The notes under the pieces were generated by a model. The model was not told where the DNA came from. It ran no database searches and saw only the letters and a list, made by a program, of their open reading frames with translations. Below, piece by piece: positions 7,750 through 18,050 of a DNA stretch of 22,088 nucleotides. Source of the DNA: Mnemiopsis leidyi (lineage: Eukaryota > Ctenophora > Tentaculata > Lobata > Bolinopsidae); contig JH154073.1 of assembly GCA_000226015.1 (NCBI GenBank), positions 108,735 to 130,822 of the forward strand, written 5' to 3'. The position numbers were made by a program, and so were the translations under genes. Numbering within the stretch: position 1 is the stretch's first letter; each line of letters opens with the position of its first letter.

Positions 7750-8286
7750 GTTTCTTAGAGATATTTTTGCTGTTTGGGTAGTTTTGTTTGAAATTTGCAC
7801 TCTTGATGGGTTTTGTTTACGTTCAGATCCTTTTTTGGTGACTATTTTTTGTAAAATTGTCGGCCCTAGGCCACATAACGTACGTTAAAGCTTTGATAAA
7901 TGATCATGATCGTGAGTAACTATATTTTTGAATTATGGTCACGAGGAAACTCTGCAGCAGTTTAAAAACTTAACTTTGATTGAAAACGTGTTGAAAAGTC
8001 ATGTTAATTAATGATTCATTACTTTACTTAACTTATTGTGAAATACCGTACATTTTCTCAGATATTTCTCCTATTTATAATAACTCTCTTATTATCTCGA
8101 AACTTTTTCTAATAATCTCCGTTTAGGAGCTGATATTGACTTCAGATCATATTGATATCACTTTAGATGATGTATACAATTCAGTTCGAGAATTTTGTTA
8201 TCGTTAAACGTCGTTATAAAACTTTCGAACTGTCGATAACAGATACACCACTGCAAAAAGTTGTATGGTGGTAGGATTCCAACTTT

Positions 8287-8292
8287 AATAAA
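8287..8292 (+). terminator. AATAAA, possible PTDSS poly(A) signal
   Basis: First canonical hexamer I find after the synthase stop codon, 537 bases downstream. It would give a 3' UTR of about 550 bases. Chance occurrence is quite possible in this AT-rich DNA. Confidence 0.4.
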
Positions 8293-8439
8293 ACATCTTT
8301 CTTACCGAAACTTTTCTGACAAACGATATCCAAATACAATATCTTTCCTATTTCATTTTTTCGGTTGATACTATCGCTTTCGTCTAGAATTAGACGTTAT
8401 TTTGCTGTTGAGAACTAATTTGTCCGTCTAGAAAGTAGA

Positions 8440-8604
8440 AACTGATACAATTTTTCTGTTAGAAACTGATGTTTCTGTTAAAAAAGAAAGTTCGGGTTAA
8501 AAACTGATGTTTCAGTCCACATATCGATGTAATTTTTCGGTTAGAAACTGGTGTTTTGGCCAACAAATGAATGGCCGCAGAAAAGTCGATTCTAACCGAA
8601 AAAT
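8440..8604. repeat. Repeated GAAACTGATG-type motif with a 15-bp inverted repeat
   Basis: Variants of AGAAACTGATGTTTCTGTTA recur between about 8440 and 8560. ATTTTTCGGTTAGAA at 8532-8546 has an exact reverse complement at 8590-8604, separated by 43 bases. This is consistent with a small decayed element; family not recognised. Confidence 0.5.
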
Positions 8605-8880
8605 ACTTCTGGTAGAAATTTCTAAAATCTTCCTACCAGTAAAAAAAACGTTTTTGCACTTATTAACAGACATGGACACTAAAAAAGTTGATGTGATACA
8701 ATTTTGCGAATAGTATGACGTGAAAACCGCAAAATATGTTTCATATGCAAAATAACACTCGTATCAAAGCAATATAAATCCTCGTTTAACGACAACAAAT
8801 TCTCGTTCTCGATGTTAACTTTCTGAACTTTACCTCCGCAAGATAATTGCTTTTAAATTCTTTGAAATTATTCTTTTGTG

Positions 8881-9303
8881 CTATTTGTTACGTATGTTAT
8901 TGTTAAAATGAGTTTGATAGTTTTTGTAAGTGCCCTGTATCACTTTTTTCGTTCTTACCAAATATGGATTACAGATCCAACAACAATAAACCATTGCAAT
9001 GATACCCTGAGAAATGAGAGCACATGATGACGTCAGAGAAGCGGGGTGTTCACCAAGGAAACACTGAACTAAAATCTGTGCCTTCGCAGGGGGTTTTAGT
9101 TGTTTTGAGGAAGTCGATGTTTTATGCAATAACCTGCCAGTACTGTGAGGTCCAATGTCTCTGCCCTCTATAGTTGCTGCTGATTTATCTGGTCTAACAA
9201 ACTGTTCAAACTCCACTACTCCAAATGAAAATACAAACGTTGCATGTAGTTTGGCTTTTTCTTGGTTTTTCTTGGGTAAGCACCCCCCAGAGAGGCCTGT
9301 CAA
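8881..9303 (-). other. Unrecognised 140-codon open frame, doubtful gene
   Basis: Encodes a mixed-composition peptide containing VVEFEQFVRPDKSAATIEGR and YCCWICNPYLVRTKK. I recognise no family. The region is somewhat richer in GC than its surroundings, which lengthens chance frames. A donor-like GTAAGA follows the codons for CNPYL on the minus strand, so part of it could be an exon. I would not treat it as a gene without transcript support. Confidence 0.15.
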
Positions 9304-9901
9304 ATTTGCCGAATGACACCTTCATAAATCTCAATTCGATGTATCAAAATGACAACTGCAGTTCTTCAATCCTCACGAAATGACAAGGTTCCCCTCACAG
9401 TGCTCTGGTTTTGACGCATTTGCCCCATTAATAAGACTTAAGGAGTTTGACATTCACTTCTAACTTCATATTTGCAGTAGCTTCTCGCTGCCTCTCGACA
9501 CATTAGGTTGTTCTCCTAGAAATTGTACGATATTTTCGATTTCTGCCACGTTCATCAAATTTATCGGTGCTAAGGAATTACAGTGATATTTGATGAAGTG
9601 AAACTTGGGTTAGGATGCGGGGAATGAGGACCCCGTATTTTCAAACATTATGTATACACCTTCTCTTTCATCCTCAATAAATGAATTAATTTGTAGTGTT
9701 GAAATAGTTTATCATTTGTCGGACCGTAAATGTCGTATTTAAAACGATAGTGTAGGAAAGAACTGTGCTAATAACTGAATTACACCAGAGCCAGTTTAAG
9801 TTCCGATTCCACGTGAGTTACGCTACGTACCTCTCATTAATGTTTTGAGTCGAACCTTTGCCTCACGGTTTTCTATACTATGTGCATAAACAAGCGACTG
9901 C

Positions 9902-10162
9902 TTAAGATGGGCAGGAGATCTTTGAGTGGCCATTTAAATCCTGACAAATCACGCAAGTCTCTATTTCCACTTCATAAAACTCAACTGGGACATCGCACCA
10001 ACCTTCGCTCTTTGTCAAGAATAGAATGAAGCACATGCTAGCACGAAAAAAGGCCCGCTGTTTTGGGAACAGAGGTTTGAACATAACTCTCACATCACAA
10101 TAGCAGACGTTATAGAGAACCACAATATCACACTCAGTAAAATTCATGATCAGGTCAGGCAC
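9902..10162 (-). other. Unrecognised 86-codon open frame ending in a zinc-knuckle-like Cys/His pattern
   Basis: The last residues, CVICQDLNGHSKISC, give C-X2-C-X5-H-X4-C. A retroelement zinc knuckle is C-X2-C-X4-H-X4-C, so this is one residue too long. The frame lies just beyond the left edge of the fold-back element at 10253. It could be a decayed retroelement gag fragment or chance. No other domain seen. Confidence 0.18.
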
Positions 10163-10403
10163 CGGCCAATGAGTAACTGCTAAAGTGAACCGTGGGACAT
10201 TGTTTAAACACCCCGGTAGGGAAAGATCTCCGTCTTAGACTCAATTCCCAGGAGTTGATGAATCCGAAATTTTTTCTCCAAATTGTACCCACTTTGTATC
10301 CATGGGACGAAATTGGGACGGTACTTTTTTGGTCTACTATAATGCTAGGAAGTTCTGTTTTTCTTAGTGTATTATGTAGACATAGCCTTAATCTACATGT
10401 TGC

Positions 10404-10677
10404 AGTCATTTTGGACGGCCTACTGAGGTCCTGGTTCTTGAATGAACGGAATGNNNNNNNNNNNCTCGGATACTCTGAAGACCGACTGGGGACGATTTTT
10501 TATCCAACCCTTCATTCCACTTCTGGGCATCCTAGGGACCCAAAACTTTGCAAGGACACTCCTAACATCGATACAAACCGATCCCAGGTCATTTCGGGTA
10601 AGTTGATATTTTCGTTCATTTTTGATCATTCCGTTCATTCCAGGAACCAGGACCTCAGTAGGCCGTCCAAAATGACT
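10404..10677. repeat. 50-bp inverted repeat within the fold-back element
   Basis: 10404-10453 and 10627-10677 are reverse complements apart from about three mismatches or gaps near GGTTCTTGAATG. The block of Ns starts at the very next base after the left arm. Confidence 0.88.
10454..10464. other. Assembly gap of 11 N
   Basis: Eleven undetermined bases between the left arm of the inverted repeat and the first direct repeat. The true gap size is unknown. Open frames crossing it are not meaningful. Confidence 0.99.
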
Positions 10678-10976
10678 GAAACGGTTGGGCATCGTCCATA
10701 CTTATCAACTAGAACCGTATTCAAGTCATACGATGGCGGTTTTTAACCTTAATTTTTGTCCCCAAAGTGGATACAAATTCTCGGATACTCTAAAGACCGA
10801 CTGGGTACGATTTGTATCCAACCCCTCATTCCACTTCTGGGCATCCTAGGGACCCAAAACCTCGCAAGGACACTCCTAATAATGATACAAACAGATCTCA
10901 GGTCATTTCGGGCCATTTCGGGTAACTTGAAATTTTCGTTCGTTTTTGTTCATTCCGTTCATTCCAGGAACTAGGA
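10465..10976. repeat. Direct repeat pair, offset 315 bp
   Basis: Copy one is 10465-10654 and copy two 10780-10976. Both start CTCGGATACTCT and run through CATTCCACTTCTGGGCATCC to CCGTTCATTCCAGGAAC. The second copy carries a short internal duplication of CATTTCGGG. Their high similarity suggests a fairly recent duplication. Confidence 0.9.
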
Positions 10977-11205
10977 GCACAGCAGACATTTTATACATAT
11001 GGGGGTTTCTATATAACACTTAGGTTCGTATTTAGGCTATGTAAAATCGGTTTTTACCTCTTAATCTACCGTCCCCACCGTCCCAAAGGTGGATACAATT
11101 TTCGGACTCATCTACTGATTCCCAGAGTTCTTTGTTTGCAACAACGACCGAACTTCTCATTGTTACTACTACACGTTGGCACACTACAGAAGGTGTGGCG
11201 GAACA

Positions 11206-11262
11206 GGGGGGCCTGCCAACCCCCCCAAAAATTGGATGGGGGCCAAGGTATCATTTGGCCCC
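11206..11262. repeat. Two adjacent GC-rich hairpins
   Basis: A run of six G (11206-11211) faces a run of seven C (11220-11226). GGGGCCAA (11239-11246) is perfectly complementary to TTGGCCCC (11255-11262) with an 8-base loop. Such G and C runs stand out in AT-rich DNA. They may belong to a second small element next to the fold-back element. Confidence 0.6.
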
Positions 11263-11385
11263 TCCCATAATTTCAACAACTTCTATTACAAAATTGCTTC
11301 TAAGCTACCTTACACATGCCAAATTTTCATTTTTGACGCCATTGACGGGAGCTCCACTCTAGCTGGGTTTGACAATGCCTCCTAA

Positions 11386-14300
11386 TTCCTCAAATATTTA
11401 AGAAGAAGATTGAAAATAACTGTTTAACAGCTTTAATGAATTACAAATGATTTTCGTCCCCGTTTGTTCTAGAAAATTCGGTCCAAGCTTCAAGTTTATG
11501 GAAAAAATTGCCATTTTCCTGCTCGGTCCTTCGGCTCGCTGCTGACACGGAAAACGCTACGAATAATTTTTGATGCCCTTTCGTCTGCATCGTCAAAATT
11601 GCGTTTCAAATAAATGCGCGGCACCAAGCACGTACATACTTCGCACGCTCAGTTCAGCCGTGCGAACTGCGAAATTTCATTTCTTGCTTTAATTGAATAT
11701 GATTGATCGCACGTGCGATAGTTAGTACTGCATCCATGATCTCAGATCTATTACTTATAGTTATACAATGTTTCATATTTTCTAAATGTACATCGGCCGT
11801 GCGCAAACATATAACTGTTCAGGGCGAACCTTCCATATGTCAACTGACAACTGTACTATATCTGTTTTATTTACTGCTTTCTTGTTCCCCTTCGTTGCTT
11901 CACCAACCGGTCGATAGCATTTTCGTAAAGATTTTATATCGTATTTTAGTCCATCTTGCAACCAACTCTGGCTCCCACACAAGTCTCTTATATGATCGTT
12001 TAATAATGAATATGGAGCTTCTTCATAGTTCATTGCCGTGGCCCGTGAATTCTCTGCTAGCGGACCAACGTGAGGCGTTAAACCGGGACACGGTCTTCTT
12101 GGTAAGGGTCAATGGTGGCTTTAACTCGAACCACCGTAAGGGGGCACGAATATATGTGATTGAATAGAAGTTAATGACAAACATAATTATTACTGGTTAT
12201 CAACATAATTTAACATAAAACTGTTCCCTACAAGCTTGCTGCTAAGAAACATATAGACTAAAAGCATTAGATTCTCTTATGTATTTGACTGGTAATATAG
12301 CAGTGTATTTCGATCTGCACTGTGTAGGTCGACGCTGGACTCGCATCACAATTGTTCACTAATGTGTTTTATTGTTTTGTGTTTGACTTTGATAACGCGG
12401 AACCATGTGTGCTTAAATTAGGGCCGTTGACTTCCAAGGCCCAAGCCAAATTTTGACAGTACTGTCAATGGAACCAATGATCCATCGTAATGCTGATACC
12501 AACAAGCAGCAGGCAATCTAGGTTAATATTCACTGTGTATTCTATTTTTTAAAGGATGTTATTTATTTAAATTAGGACTCAGACCTTAGTAGTATAACTT
12601 TAAGCACTACACAGATTCTAGTTCCTACCATTTTGTTCATATAGTAGTAGTAGTTCATATAGTAGTAGTCAAATTTATGGAGGTGTTATTTGTACTTATT
12701 GAGATATCTTTGTCTGTATGACAAAAAATTCATAGAATTACATAAAAATACAGCGGCTTCCTTATATAAAATTTAACTCTGGTTAAATGTTTGTAATGCT
12801 CAAAATAACCTACAGGCTACTACATTACATAATATCACCCAATAAATTTAAAAACCTAGAAACCTGCTATCAACTGCTGTCAGGTAGTTTAAGTTTAACC
12901 ACAAACTTGCCATCTTAAATTTCGAGCCCTAATTTATGTGACATAAGGTGACACTGACAGCGTTCAAGAGCCTACGTAAAAACATTTGATCGGACGAATT
13001 AACTTCAACGTGGAATCGGTTGATTGGCTTGTCAATTTGACAATGTCAAATTAGGTGTTTTCGGATGTGATGATCAAGTTCAACGTAATGTTAAATCTTT
13101 GTGAAATTGTTTTATTCGCTGATTGATAGTGGTGAGCATAAATTTTCCAGATTTAGCCTGGCCAACTGTACCCTCTAAGCGTGTGCCGAGACAAGTGGCG
13201 AATCACTTCGCCGTGCTTGTTCGCTTACAAAATGTGAGATAATCATAAACATTTAAGTTTCTATTTTATTTTTCAACCTGGTACAAAGCAGTCAACTCAA
13301 CGCCAAATTATACCCTACCTTTATACTATAGACAAGACACGTGAATATATCCTCTGACATTGCGAACAAGAAAGGCTGATGTCACATTGTCACCTGTACT
13401 ATAGCTAATTATCTATCTTTGGCGCGTGGAATGCTGGAATTCGATCATTCGTTTGTTCCTTAGTCTATTCTATGTTTATTATACCATTGCCCGAAATATC
13501 TTGCACCCGGAGGTTTGGTCAAGCTATGTCATTGTGGAGCTTTTACTTCTGCTTAAAGTAAAAGGCACGTTAAGTATTTGTTTAGTTTGCAAGCCAGTGA
13601 CAACGGATGACATTGTCTTAAGATTATGTTTGATTCTGCTCTATTTTTATGGTAACTTAACTGTGACTATTTCACACACATTTTACCACGAATCTACTTG
13701 ATCACTATCTTAACTTTGTAGTACTATTACTGCAGTTGTCCTGAGCTTTAAAACAATCGTGATACAGGGGAGCGACTTAAACTTGGAGCCGGGATACTGA
13801 TAGGAGGAATTAGGCGGCAGCTTAATCGTTTAGCTTAGCCATTGGGTAAATATGAACAAATGATTTTACAAAAAAGGTCCTATATTAATGGAAAAGAAGC
13901 GTTGTGTTCTTGATTGTTTTTCATTGTATGTGGATTTGATTTTAATGTAAAACGTGTTCCTGCTATGCCTTATAATCATATTGGTCCAAATACCATATTA
14001 TTCCTCGACTGCGACACGTGAACTATCGCATAGAACTCAAGGACGGTACCACTGAACTTTACTAATCCTCGATAATACCCTCTGATCGTATCTTCTCGAC
14101 CATTAACATCACATTAACACTTTTTGCTCTTGATGCTAACTCGATATACCCTGTCATTTGGACCGCCGACTTCGTCTATATGACACTGCACTGTTCTCTA
14201 AATAACTCTTAGTTAGACGATTAAACATGAGGAGCTTCAAAAAACCGATCAAAGGGACGGGAATGATATCCGATATTAGTTAACTTGGTAATTATTGCTG

Positions 14301-14430
14301 ATATTCTCCTTACTTTGAGGCGTGTTCACTGCTTTCTGTGCTCCTCACTCCTGTAAATTGCTACAATAACTGTACGATGTTCTTTTGTAGGTGTAGGTAT
14401 ACAATCTCTCTCGCTTAATGTTTTAATGAT
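11386..14430. other. About 3 kb with no gene identified
   Basis: AT-rich, without a recognisable exon, RNA gene or large repeat. There is a perfect 16-bp palindrome at 12453-12468 (TTGACAGT/ACTGTCAA) and a short TTCATATAGTAGTAGT duplication near 12635-12670. The longest frame here (11703-12167, 154 codons from a TTG) is hydrophobic at its start and matches no family I know. Confidence 0.5.
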
Positions 14431-14545
14431 AGGAAGAAGAAAAAGAGGGAGAAGAAAAGAGAAGAAAAGAGAAAATCAAAAGGCGCGCAATTGCGTTTTT
14501 CTCTCTTCCTTCCCTCTCTTTGTCCATCTTCTTCCTTCCCCCTTT
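14431..14545. repeat. Purine tract / pyrimidine tract hairpin around CGCAATTGCG
   Basis: About 45 bases of nearly pure A/G (14431-14475), then GCG-rich DNA holding the perfect palindrome CGCAATTGCG (14486-14495), then about 50 bases of nearly pure C/T. The tracts are complementary in character, so the region can fold back or form triplex (H-DNA) structures. The Lys/Arg/Glu-rich and Ser/Leu/Phe-rich frames across it are composition artefacts. Confidence 0.7.
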
Positions 14546-15689
14546 TCACCATGATTACAGAGCCGCCTCCATCCATCATTATTCTTGTCGTTCTCATCTT
14601 TGTCGCTATTGGTCAGCTTTTCTTAATACAACTGGTCAGTCCAGTGATTACATTTTACAGTTCCGTTTTATCGGCTTGGGAGATTTGAAGTTGCAATGAT
14701 TAATATATATATATAGGGTTTATATTTGTAACATCTTAGATGAGATAGAACATGTCACAAACATGTCACTAAAATGTCACTAACATGTGTTTACTAAGTA
14801 CAGTCTAACCTCTACCGTGCCTCTAGTTATCGTGTCCCTCGATTTTCCGGGTCTCTAACTGACTGCAAATTAAAAGACCAAAATTCAAGTTTTTTGGGGG
14901 GAAATTTGCTGACTTCATATGTGAACGACCCCTAATTACGGTAGAGTTCATCAACATTTGCAAATAATCAATATTAATATTGAAGTGAACCCGACAACAT
15001 TCGCTGTGAGCGCCATTTTGTAACTCAGTGGTACTCCCTTACACAATCACTCGTTACCTACCTAGATCATTTCAAGTAAATTAGTCTGTGATATAATCAC
15101 AAAACTATTGCCCGGTTATTTCGACAGCGAATTTTATGTCTCTGCTCATGCTTGTCGAATTGCGGTGGGGAAATAATCACACAAAATTACATATAACATT
15201 AACGTCCCCGTATAATCATGGCTCATTCATTTTGCTCATTCATTTTGCCGACGTCAATTTTACAAAAGGTTTCGTAAATTAGCACTTAGCACGTTTATGA
15301 AAGAATAAGTTATGTTGAAACTGTTGAAAAATTCAAGACGTGAAAGTTACGACCTCATGATTTAAATGCCTGTTCAACTATTATATTTTATTAACTTGAA
15401 ATCCAATTCAAGCTGGTACATAACCTTTTGGTAGGGACAATGTTGTATGATGCGTTAAACTTATCACTGTTAGCAATTGATTGGGGATATTTTTATTTGT
15501 CAAGAAGTCAAGAGGGCTCGACCTTGAGTGTTTGCCGTCACGTAAATATACTTATTAAACAGCAGTCGGCACCGCCTTGTGCAATTATCCCGCAACACGA
15601 TGTTAAATAAGCGTATATAATCGTACTCCTATGATATGATATGATTAACCAACCTTAAAACACATCTAAAGATCGTTAATACAATTACA
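14546..15689. other. No gene identified
   Basis: Contains a short TA run (14702-14715), a few tandem ACATGTCACTAA-type copies near 14755-14790, and a doubled GCTCATTCATTTT near 15220-15250. Nothing coding. Confidence 0.5.
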
Positions 15690-15697
15690 ATGATATT

Positions 15698-15943
15698 CTA
15701 CGTGAGAAGTTTAACTCCGCCCTTTCTCGTGCCCACAAAACCACCTGACAAGATCGTGTCATGTGACAAGTCCTGGCTGAAGTGGCAGACAACCCCTGGT
15801 AACTGTCCGTGTCGAGACACAACTATTTGGAGTTCCCCATTCGTATTGGGGGTGGCAGCGAATCTTTTAGCGAATACTTCGCCGTTTAATCCTGTTAGTC
15901 GGCGATTCCTGTCCTGTAATTTGCTTTGCCCTACAATGCCCAT
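15698..15943 (-). other. Unrecognised 81-codon open frame, possible exon
   Basis: Includes LNGEVFAKRFAATPNTNGEL and SQDLSHDTILSGGFVGTRKG. It has fewer low-complexity residues than most frames here and slightly raised GC. An acceptor-like ATTACAG lies inside it, with the AG ending at 15914 on the minus strand. No family recognised. The opposite strand is also open (15690-16013), which weakens the case for coding. Confidence 0.15.
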
Positions 15944-16013
15944 TTTAGGAATTCCTAGTTTAGGAATGAATGTTGGTACACTGCAGGATGTAAACCTTTT
16001 ACATGAGCCTTGA

Positions 16014-16792
16014 TTGCGGCGGTGTTTTCTTCATATGAAATCAGTTAACAGTTCATAAAGATTCAATTCGTTTATAATAAATTATATTTGTGATAGGTAT
16101 CCTGGCAAAACCTGTGTCATGGCATGGGGCAACAGTCAATAAGCACCAGTGCGTAGTTTTTGTGAACCTTTATGAATAAAGTTTTTTAGTAAGCATTTTA
16201 TATCGGGCGTTACATTTTAAATCCTTGTTTTTCCGTAGTTATTGTCAACTTGACGTAACTTCTACTCTGTAACTCGTCTTATATGTATTACCTCAAAGCC
16301 ATTTAAAGTATTTTTCTTTTCTTTTGAGTTTTATTGTCTCATATAACACAATGAAAACTTTTTGCTGCCCACCATTGGCCCAACTCATCAGACACACCCT
16401 CCAGTTTGATCAGGTTAATGAAAGTTCCTGTCAAAAATAACTTAATGAAAATCTGTTATCTTCCATCTTTTTAGGACAGTGACACACTGACATGGAATAT
16501 TTTTTTTTCTCAAACCGTTTTCTCAACACAAGAAAAGTTAGACTATAACTCAGTTTTTGATCGGCCCTCGAGAGTTTGTTTTGGAGATAATCGAATTATA
16601 GTCTGGAGAGACTTTGTCTGGAGAGACTTTGTCAAGTTGTAAATTTGATCTAGCACGGAAGTGGGAAGTGTAATTCATTTGTTTTTCTTACACCTGTACT
16701 GAGGCTTTAACAGTTATACTGAAGAGGCTGAGTCGACCAAAGATTCACAGAAGATTGCATATGCAAATGCCCTCAGCACACTCTCCTAGTAT
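16014..16792. other. No gene identified
   Basis: AT-rich DNA with a 15-bp tandem doubling, TCTGGAGAGACTTTG, around 16600-16632. Nothing else supportable. Confidence 0.5.
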
Positions 16793-16875
16793 TGGCGGAT
16801 CTGGGAATCAAACCCCCGATCTTCTGCAGAGAAAGTTTGGCCTTTGGGTAGATAACACTACACCACCAACCCAAT
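16793..16875 (-). tRNA. tRNA-like sequence, probably a SINE head or tRNA pseudogene
   Basis: On the minus strand, TTGGTGGTGTAGTGTTATCT resembles an A box, and about 35 bases on GGGGGTTTGATTCCC resembles a B box (GGTTCGATTCC with C to T). The spacing suits an internal RNA polymerase III promoter. The cloverleaf is poor: only three pairs in the T stem, a four-pair anticodon stem and a mismatched acceptor stem. This is not a working tRNA. A tRNA-derived SINE is the likeliest source. Confidence 0.35.
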
Positions 16876-16879
16876 TTCA

Positions 16880-16940
16880 TAAAGTAGATCTATGGTATTG
16901 GAAAGTAGATCTATGGTATTGGAACTATGGTATTGGAACT
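16880..16940. repeat. Short tandem repeat next to the tRNA-like sequence
   Basis: AAAGTAGATCTATGGTATTGG is followed by a second full copy and then a shorter CTATGGTATTGGAAC copy. It lies on the 5' side of the minus-strand tRNA-like sequence. Confidence 0.75.
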
Positions 16941-17460
16941 TGGTCGACAACACTTCAACAGACCTCTACTTTGCGTCTTTTTCTGCAGCTCTTCCCACCT
17001 ATTGTAGTATTACTCTATAGGGCGCGGCATCCCAAATTATTTTTTCTTCGTTAAACTTTAGATATAAGCTAGAGCTTTTATTCTATTGCGAAGATAACCA
17101 GACCAGAACTCCAGAACACCAGCCCTACCCACTGAGTAGTGAGCTTAGGACAAACACACTATCAGTACCAGTGAATACCTCCACCAGTACAACTACAAAA
17201 CTATGTAAGACGTAGCGGATCAGACAGAGATCAGTTATATCACTACTTCAATAGTCATAACTATTCTGGATTCTGGCATACACTTCCGACTACCACTACC
17301 TATGTTCATTTTAGTACATATACAATTTACCTCGTTCATTTTCCAACACAGGATACCAACTTCCAACTCATTAGTTCCTCTTGCTGTATTTTAAATTTCT
17401 ATTTTTTATTTGTTTATTTCATACCGGTGTAAGAACCGAGTACCGACCAGATTTCCGGCC

Positions 17461-17628
17461 CGGTATCTCGTCCGGTTTCTGGTCCGGTATCTGGCCTGGT
17501 ATCTGGTCCGGTATCTGGTCCGGTATCTAGTCCGGTATCTGGTCCGGTATCTGGTCCGGTATCTGGTCCGGTATCTGGTCCGGTATCTGGTCCGGTATCT
17601 GGTCCGGTATCTGGTCCGGTGCCTGATC
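17461..17628. repeat. 12-bp minisatellite, 14 units
   Basis: Fourteen in-register units of CGGTATCTGGTC, with variants at the edges and seven consecutive perfect units at 17533-17616. Because 12 is a multiple of three, frames stay open on both strands: a (VRYL)n peptide on plus and a (GPDT)n peptide on minus. No flanking coding evidence, so I treat it as a satellite. Confidence 0.96.
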
Positions 17629-17921
17629 TGGTCCGCAGGCTCACTGCAGACTGGTATAGTTAGTAGGAAGTTTGTCTCCCTTAACTATCGCAATTGGAGT
17701 ACACAACCGAGTACAACAATGGACTTGTTATGAGTCGTGTAGTACAATTAATATGTAACAACATGTGAAGGCAAGGAGTTACTATTTAGTGTGGAGTTAA
17801 TTAATAATTATACTGCTAAACAAGTAGATACAAAAGAGATGACGTTAGAATCGACTGTAGCTACTGTAATAATTGTTGAGTTACTGAGAAATATTGTTAA
17901 CATTTTGTCCAAAGCTTGGCT

Positions 17922-18050
17922 GTAAGACTAAGAGTTAGGAGTTTTGCTTAATCGTAATAACTTTAAAAAATGTCACAAACCCCAACCGGCTTGGGTTTTG
18001 TAGCGTTTTTAAAAGTTACTACGATTTAGCAAAACTTTTAATCTTACGCA
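17922..18050. repeat. Long imperfect hairpin with arms of about 60 bp around CCGG
   Basis: The left arm (17922-17985) and right arm (17990-18050) are reverse complements with roughly ten mismatches and two gaps. They meet at the palindrome CCGG (17986-17989). Matching blocks, outer to inner, are GTAAGA, TTAGGAGTTTTGC against GCAAAACTTTTAA, AATCGTAATAACTTT, and CAAACCCCAA against TTGGGTTTTG. Candidates are a palindromic MITE or a small-RNA precursor. Confidence 0.85.

Larger units (their letters stand above)
7750..10252. other. 3' flank of PTDSS and gene-poor DNA
   Basis: The first 540 bases are probably 3' UTR. After that I see only short repeats around 8440-8606 and two unrecognised minus-strand open frames, listed separately. 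No RNA gene found. Confidence 0.5.
10253..11116. mobile_element. Fold-back, MITE-like element, about 864 bp, no coding capacity
   Basis: The ends are inverted and imperfect. 10253-10323 (AGTTGATGAATCCGAAA, then TTGTACCCACTTTG, then GGGACGGTA) matches the reverse complement of 11068-11116 with gaps. Inside are a 50-bp inverted repeat and a pair of roughly 190-bp direct repeats. I see no transposase and no clear target-site duplication. It is best described as a non-autonomous, internally rearranged element; the superfamily is unknown. Confidence 0.6.

Noticed and set aside
7030..7888. Several overlapping frames of 67-116 codons over and just past PTDSS exon 3
   Set aside because: They are shadow frames of a long GC-richer coding exon and share no family match; the exon's own frame carries every conserved motif.
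10192..10746. 184-codon frame across the fold-back element
   Set aside because: It crosses the 11-N gap of unknown true length, and the sequence is made of inverted and direct repeats.
10253..11116. Autonomous DNA transposon
   Set aside because: No transposase-like frame, no clear target-site duplication and internal rearrangement; it is at most a non-autonomous remnant.
11703..12167. 154-codon open frame
   Set aside because: It opens from TTG rather than ATG, has no recognisable domain, and sits in AT-rich DNA without splice or poly(A) support; it is consistent with chance.
16793..16875. Functional tRNA gene
   Set aside because: Acceptor, anticodon and T stems are badly mismatched and the B box has a T where C is nearly invariant.
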